This document shows, piece by piece, positions 62,076-64,000 of a stretch of 64,000 nt of DNA. Each line of letters opens with the position of its first letter. Within the stretch, counting starts at the first letter, position 1. Both the position numbers and the translations under genes were made by a program. This DNA comes from Pelagerythrobacter aerophilus (GTDB lineage Bacteria; Pseudomonadota; Alphaproteobacteria; Sphingomonadales; Sphingomonadaceae): NCBI RefSeq assembly GCF_003581645.1, contig NZ_QXFK01000018.1, positions 1 to 64,000 on the forward strand, read 5' to 3'. The notes under the pieces are model-generated. The model was not told the DNA's origin. It saw only the letters and a program-made list of their open reading frames with translations, and did not search any database.

Positions 62076-62638
62076 GCGCCATCGCCAACCCTTTGCCCAT
62101 CGCTACTCGGCATCGCCTCAACCAATCGGACCTGACCCATATGGACCTCGACATCGAAATCGACGGCTGGCCGAGTTCCTACGACTGGGCAGACCTCGCC
62201 TACCGTGCGACCGAGGCGGCGGAGAAAGTCGCGCCCGAGCTTGCCAACGGGCGGCTGACGGCAAGCGTGCTGTTCACCGTCGACGAGGATGTCCGCACGC
62301 TCAACCGCGAGTGGCGCACGAAGGACAAGCCGACCAACGTGCTCTCGTTCCCCATGCTGACGCGCGAGGAACTGCTCGGGCTTACCCCGGAGGGTGGGCC
62401 GGAGATGCTCGGCGATCTCGCGCTCGCATGGGAAACGTGCATGCGGGAAGCGGCAGAGAAGGGAATACCGCTGGAGAACCATGCGCTCCATCTGCTGGTC
62501 CATGGCCTGCTCCATCTGGCCGGATACGATCACGAGATTTCGGAGCAGGATGCCGAGGCAATGGAGGGCATGGAGATAAAGGCGCTTGCGCTTCTCGGCC
62601 TGCCGGACCCATATGGCGATCGAGACAACCAGGAGTGA
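62072..62638 (+). CDS. ybeY: Endoribonuclease YbeY
   Basis: A 188-aa zinc endoribonuclease in rRNA maturation. The metal motif is HGLLHLAGYDH (H-x3-H-x5-H). LNREWRTKDKPTNVLSFP is the other conserved stretch. GTG 62072 overlaps the phoH stop; the internal ATG at 62141 (MDLDIEIDGW) would match the family start equally well. CorC follows after 11 bp. Confidence 0.93.
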   Translation: MSAIANPLPIATRHRLNQSDLTHMDLDIEIDGWPSSYDWADLAYRATEAAEKVAPELANGRLTASVLFTVDEDVRTLNREWRTKDKPTNVLSFPMLTREELLGLTPEGGPEMLGDLALAWETCMREAAEKGIPLENHALHLLVHGLLHLAGYDHEISEQDAEAMEGMEIKALALLGLPDPYGDRDNQE

Positions 62639-62649
62639 CATCCAGGGCC

Positions 62650-63564
62650 ATGCCCGATTCCGATAACTCTGCCGGAGACGCGGACAGTAGACGCGGGCTT
62701 TGGCTCGCCATTCGCAGATTCTTCGACGGCGAAAGTGACCGGTCGCTGCGCGAGCAGCTCGAGGAAGCGATCGACGAGCACGAGGACGAACAGTCCGCCA
62801 ATGGCGAGGAGTCCGGGCCCGGCGACGACCTTTCGCCGGTCGAACGGCAGATGCTCCGCAACATTCTCCACTTCCGCGAGCATGACGCGGACGACATTGC
62901 GGTTCCCCGCGGCGAAATCATCGCGATCGATGCAGCGCGGAGCTGGGACGAACTCGTCTCCAGCTTCTCGGAGAACGGCCACTCGCGCATGCCGGTCTAT
63001 CGCGACACGCTCGACGACGTGATCGGGATGATCCACATCAAGGACGTGTTTCCTTACCTGGCGCAGGGCAAGCCCCCGCCGGAGGACTGGACCGTGCTGA
63101 TGCGCCAGCCGCTCTACGTGCCGCAGGCGCGCGGCGCTCTCGACGTGCTCGCGGACATGCGCGCACAGCGCACGCACCTTGCCGTCGTGCTGGACGAGTT
63201 CTCGGGCACCGACGGGATCATCACGATCGAGGATCTGGTGGAAGAGATCGTCGGCGATATCGAGGACGAGCACGACGAGATGCCCGAGCAATGGATCGTG
63301 CCGATCGGCGAAGGCATGTGGGACTGCGATGCCCGCGCCGAGCTCGAGGACGTGGCCGAGCAGGTCGACCCGCGCCTCGCCGAAGTCGCGGAATCGGTCG
63401 ACACGCTGGGCGGTCTCGCATTCGTTCTGGCCGAGCGGGTACCGCCGGTGGGCGCGGTCCTGCGGCATCCGAGCGGCTGGTGCATCGAGGTGACCGCAGG
63501 CGACGCGACGCACGTCACACGGCTGCGGCTGCATCCGCCCGAGGAAGCACCGGCAGTCGACTGA
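62650..63564 (+). CDS. corC: CorC/HlyC-type CBS-domain protein
   Basis: A 304-aa cytoplasmic protein with two CBS domains (about 75-190: VPRGEIIAIDAARSWDEL, HSRMPVYRDTLDDVIGMIHIKD; LAVVLDEFSGTDGIITIEDLVEEIVGDIEDEHD) and a C-terminal CorC_HlyC domain (about 220-300). It is linked to Mg/Co efflux or membrane upkeep. In many alphaproteobacteria lnt follows; here a LysR gene does. Confidence 0.92.
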   Translation: MPDSDNSAGDADSRRGLWLAIRRFFDGESDRSLREQLEEAIDEHEDEQSANGEESGPGDDLSPVERQMLRNILHFREHDADDIAVPRGEIIAIDAARSWDELVSSFSENGHSRMPVYRDTLDDVIGMIHIKDVFPYLAQGKPPPEDWTVLMRQPLYVPQARGALDVLADMRAQRTHLAVVLDEFSGTDGIITIEDLVEEIVGDIEDEHDEMPEQWIVPIGEGMWDCDARAELEDVAEQVDPRLAEVAESVDTLGGLAFVLAERVPPVGAVLRHPSGWCIEVTAGDATHVTRLRLHPPEEAPAVD

Positions 63565-64000
63565 TGGCAAAACCGACCCGTCGCCTGCCGCCCCTGCGTG
63601 CGCTTGAGGCATTCATGCGTACCGTTCGTCTCGGCTCTGCCCGCGCGGCGGCCGACGAGATCGGCCTCAGCCCCTCCGCGCTCTCGCGCCGGATCGGCAA
63701 TCTCGAGGAATTCGTCGGCAAGAAGCTGTTCACCCGCGCGCGGCAAGCGATGCAGCTTACCGACGAGGGACACCATTTTTACGAGGCGGTGAGCCCGCAC
63801 TTCGAAGCGCTTGCGCGTGCAGTGGAGGGGCAGTCGGAAAACCTCTCGTTGCTGCGCCTCCACCTTGGGGTGCTGCCGCTGTTCGGCAGTCAGCGCCTGT
63901 TCCCACGCCTGGCGGAGCTGCGCGAATTGCACCCGCGGTTGCACATCGACATCGACACCGGGCCGCATCTGGAAACGCGCGTCGGCGATACGCTGGATGC
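63564..64000 (+). CDS. LysR-family transcriptional regulator, 3' end outside window
   Basis: An N-terminal fragment (145 codons) of a LysR regulator, cut by the window end. The start ATG overlaps the corC stop. The HTH reads LPPLRALEAFMRTVRLGSARAAADEIGLSPSALSRRIGNLEEFVGKKLFTRA, with the 'LP.L.AL..F' start of the GcvA-like group. The ligand domain begins at about residue 90. Target unknown. Confidence 0.88.
   Translation, partial: MAKPTRRLPPLRALEAFMRTVRLGSARAAADEIGLSPSALSRRIGNLEEFVGKKLFTRARQAMQLTDEGHHFYEAVSPHFEALARAVEGQSENLSLLRLHLGVLPLFGSQRLFPRLAELRELHPRLHIDIDTGPHLETRVGDTLD

Noticed and set aside
1-64000. tRNA genes, rRNA, CRISPR arrays, prophage or integrative-element ends
   Set aside because: None seen. 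The few intergenic gaps do not hold cloverleaf-like or regularly spaced repeat sequence, and there are no phage structural genes or integrase.

Overview
The window is about 66% GC and gene-dense. It looks like a chromosomal segment of a Sphingomonadales alphaproteobacterium (Novosphingobium, Sphingomonas or Erythrobacteraceae type). The reasons are a Caulobacter/sphingomonad-type TonB receptor, a Ros/MucR regulator, a FixL/FixJ pair, a bacterial alternative oxidase, class II DAHP synthase, and the alphaproteobacterial order mucR, fur, plsC, miaB, phoH, ybeY, corC. No tRNA, rRNA or CRISPR array was seen.

Layout. 1-2.1 kb: an IS110-family (IS1111-type) element interrupts an ArsR-controlled SRPBCC gene. 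2.3-6 kb: an oxygen-related locus in which a FixL-like haem-PAS kinase and FixJ regulator are divergent from an operon of alternative oxidase, orphan receiver and group III truncated haemoglobin. 6-9.4 kb: GH127 arabinofuranosidase with a sugar/H+ symporter. 9.6-10.9 kb: a Xre/RES toxin-antitoxin pair with a readable promoter and operator. 11-16 kb: TonB receptor, secreted alkaline phosphatase, lipoprotein. 16-20.4 kb: an operon of OmpR-type regulator, LysM/FecR envelope protein and CHASE2 histidine kinase. 20.7-24 kb: a metzincin-motif secreted protein, an Nramp-like transporter, a UDG-family protein and a DUF488 protein. 24-27 kb: bioF-bioD-bioA. 27-29 kb: Rrf2 regulator, flavin oxidoreductase and methyltransferase.

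29-36 kb: a TetR regulator and an RND multidrug efflux operon (adaptor, pump, outer-membrane factor) that share three similar operator-like sites. 36-37.5 kb: an AhpD/CMD protein translationally coupled to an ECF41 sigma factor, preceded by a likely ECF41 promoter. 37.5-39 kb: FMN reductase and arylamine N-acetyltransferase behind a MerR-type promoter with a 19-bp spacer. 39-44 kb: a very large GH3-GH16 fusion glycosidase divergent from an MFS transporter. 44-46.5 kb: an MFS transporter with an extra N-terminal membrane domain, downstream of a membrane retropepsin. 46.5-48.8 kb: ergothioneine genes egtB-egtD. 49-55 kb: a TPR peptidase-like protein, DAHP synthase and an M16 protease. 55-64 kb: housekeeping genes for Fe-S assembly (nfuA), tRNA modification (tsaB, rimI, miaB), regulation (mucR, fur), phospholipid synthesis (plsC), phoH-ybeY-corC, and a LysR gene cut by the window end.

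The most interesting items are the FixLJ/AOX/receiver/globin locus, the exact IS insertion with a candidate guide RNA, the GH3-GH16 fusion, and several regulatory sites that can be read directly. Most genes are standard family members. Functions are inferred from family recognition by eye; no search was run.
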